DNA from: JBBTVP01 sp038063175
GTDB lineage: Bacteria; Patescibacteriota; Minisyncoccia; UBA6257; 1-14-0-10-40-38
Assembly (NCBI GenBank): GCA_038063175.1
Contig: JBBTVP010000012.1
Span: 1 to 11,856 of the forward strand
Reading direction: 5' to 3'
DNA length: 11,856 nucleotides
The translations under genes and the position numbers were made by a program. Position 1 is the stretch's first letter. Each line of letters begins with the position of its first letter. A model generated the notes under the pieces. The model made no database searches. It was not told the DNA's origin and saw nothing but the letters and a program-made list of their open reading frames with translations. Shown here piece by piece: positions 10,759 to 11,856 of this stretch.

Positions 10759-11685
10759 ATGATCAAGCTCTCGACAGGAGAAACTCTTGGAAGTTACCGG
10801 GTCCGGAGTTTCTTGGGGAGAGGTGCCTTCGCGCATATCTACCTCGCAACCGACACGAAGAACGAACTCGTCGCGCTCAAAGTCGGCGACATCGCCGGCG
10901 GAGGAAGCTATATGAAGCGTTTCCTCGACGTAACCAACGATCACCGTCCCGATGGCATCAGCCCAGACGAGACGCCAGCCGAAGCCATTCGTTTCGAGAA
11001 AGATGGTGCGCACATCACCTTCCTCGACGCGAGCGAGATCAACAGCATGATTCGTGGCGAATGTGAGCTCTTGAGACACATACACCACTGGAACATCGTC
11101 GGCGTACGCGGTATGTTCCTGCACGAGGGCCGCAACGTGCTCGTGATGGACTACGTGCGTGGCAAGACACTACGCGAGAAGTTCCGCGCGCTCGAAGGAG
11201 TGAGACTCAACTGGTTCCTGACCATCGTGCGCGCACTCCAGAGTCTCAATGCTTCAGGAGATCTCCCCTACCACGGCGACTTGAAACCCGAGAACGTTCT
11301 CATCAAGCCATCAGGTGGAGTGGTCGTGATCGACCCCGCAATGCGGGAAAACGAGCAAAACGTGATTACCACGACGCCGCACTACAATCCACTACTCCTT
11401 CGCAACTCGAAGGCGGACGTGATGGGAATCGGCGTGATGCTCTACGAGATCTTGACCGGCGTGCTGCCCTTCGACGAAGTCCCCTGGCAATACGCCGGCC
11501 GCGAGCAAGGCGGCGAGGTCCAACAACTCTCGCTCTCCTACTTCTTGAGCTATCCGCCGCCGAGCGACTTGAACCCCAACACACCCGAATCGCTCGAGAC
11601 GATCATCTACCGGTGCCTCACGGTCATGGATTATGGCCTCGCGGCACTCGAGATGGATCTTGTGGAGTACTTGAGGATGGACTAG
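10759..11685 (+). CDS. Hanks-type Ser/Thr protein kinase with altered HRD and DFG motifs
   Basis: The start is the ATG at 10759, because AAGGAGGG lies 5 nt upstream; the longer frame from 10696 adds only unrelated residues. The 308-residue protein is one soluble kinase domain. It has the glycine loop LGRGAFAHIYLA (19-30, third Gly replaced by Ala), the ATP lysine K41 in VALKV, the helix-C glutamate E101, the catalytic loop HGDLKPEN (172-179, D174 and N179 kept, the HRD Arg is Gly), the metal site IDPA (191-194, replacing DFG), TTPHYNP (205-211) in place of the usual TPxYxAPE, and DVMGIGVMLYEILTGVLPF (220-238). About 60 residues separate K41 from E101, some 40 more than usual. There is no membrane helix or PASTA domain. 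All key catalytic residues remain, so activity is plausible without activation-loop control by an RD arginine. It is a single-gene unit with no phosphatase or visible partner nearby. Confidence 0.9.
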   Translation: MIKLSTGETLGSYRVRSFLGRGAFAHIYLATDTKNELVALKVGDIAGGGSYMKRFLDVTNDHRPDGISPDETPAEAIRFEKDGAHITFLDASEINSMIRGECELLRHIHHWNIVGVRGMFLHEGRNVLVMDYVRGKTLREKFRALEGVRLNWFLTIVRALQSLNASGDLPYHGDLKPENVLIKPSGGVVVIDPAMRENEQNVITTTPHYNPLLLRNSKADVMGIGVMLYEILTGVLPFDEVPWQYAGREQGGEVQQLSLSYFLSYPPPSDLNPNTPESLETIIYRCLTVMDYGLAALEMDLVEYLRMD

Positions 11686-11718
11686 CGGATCCGCACAAAC
11701 GGGATCCACGGAAGCTAC

Positions 11719-11753
11719 AGGCAGACCTGAAACCCAGGCCTGCCTCTTTTTTT
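11719..11753 (+). terminator. Strong Rho-independent terminator after the kinase gene
   Basis: An 11-bp stem with one mismatch (AGGCAGACCTG, 11719-11729, with CAGGCCTGCCT, 11735-11745) is followed by C and seven T residues (11747-11753). It lies 34 nt after the stop codon. Confidence 0.9.
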
Positions 11754-11772
11754 GAAGAATATTGAGGTATTC

Positions 11773-11799
11773 AAAAAGGGCGACACGGAGCCGCCCCTT
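11773..11799 (-). terminator. Possible minus-strand terminator for a gene right of the window
   Basis: AAGGGCG (11776-11782) pairs with CGCCCCTT (11792-11799) with one bulged C, and five A residues at 11773-11777 become a T run on the minus strand. It would end a transcript coming from the right. A minus-strand frame open at the right edge, reading about 15 residues to a stop near 11807, could be the end of such a gene, but is too short to call. Nothing else is visible in 11754-11856. Confidence 0.5.
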
Positions 11800-11856
11800 C
11801 TTGTATTCACCTATTCACCACCGAAACCCTAGATCCTCTTAAAGCAACCCAGGCCC

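Overview
The window looks like a chromosomal piece of a Candidate Phyla Radiation / Patescibacteria (Parcubacteria-like) bacterium. The reasons are short housekeeping genes packed on one strand, a tRNA gene without an encoded CCA, an SMC of only 726 residues, most core genes without a visible Shine-Dalgarno sequence, and a tiny predicted coiled-coil protein of a kind common in that group. UGA works as a stop codon (rnc, nusB, trmD), which argues against the code-25 lineages. The assignment is inference from gene content and was not checked by any search.

Almost everything is on the minus strand, so transcription runs right to left. A strong promoter near 10541-10569 drives rpmF (L32, only 55 residues), nusB, rnc and smc. 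A second unit holds a 53-residue coiled-coil ORF, rpsP and khpA. Then comes a 278-nt gap that folds into a candidate structured RNA ending in a terminator hairpin, directly before trmD. After trmD there is a good promoter, an L10-leader-like RNA with an attenuator hairpin, and rplJ-rplL. rplJ sits exactly between two arms of an 84-bp near-perfect inverted repeat. After the rplL terminator come tRNA-Val(CAC), two single-gene exported or lipoprotein units (each with its own promoter and terminator), and a GT2 glycosyltransferase overlapping by one base a large membrane GT-C-type protein that runs off the left end. On the plus strand at the right is one Hanks-type protein kinase with altered HRD and DFG motifs, followed by a strong terminator.

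The core genes form a translation and RNA-processing neighbourhood: ribosomal proteins L32, S16, L10 and L12, TrmD, KhpA, NusB and RNase III, plus chromosome maintenance by SMC. The two glycosyltransferases probably cooperate, one making a polyprenyl-phosphate sugar and the other using it at the membrane.

The most unusual material is repeat DNA. A 38-nt element is identical in trmD and smc, is inserted in frame in both genes and is read in two different frames, like the Rickettsia palindromic elements. The long inverted repeat frames rplJ, and a degenerate relative lies between rnc and smc. Heptanucleotide tandem repeats flank rpmF. Other points of interest are the structured RNA before trmD and an SMC whose hinge seems to be replaced by a short helical segment.
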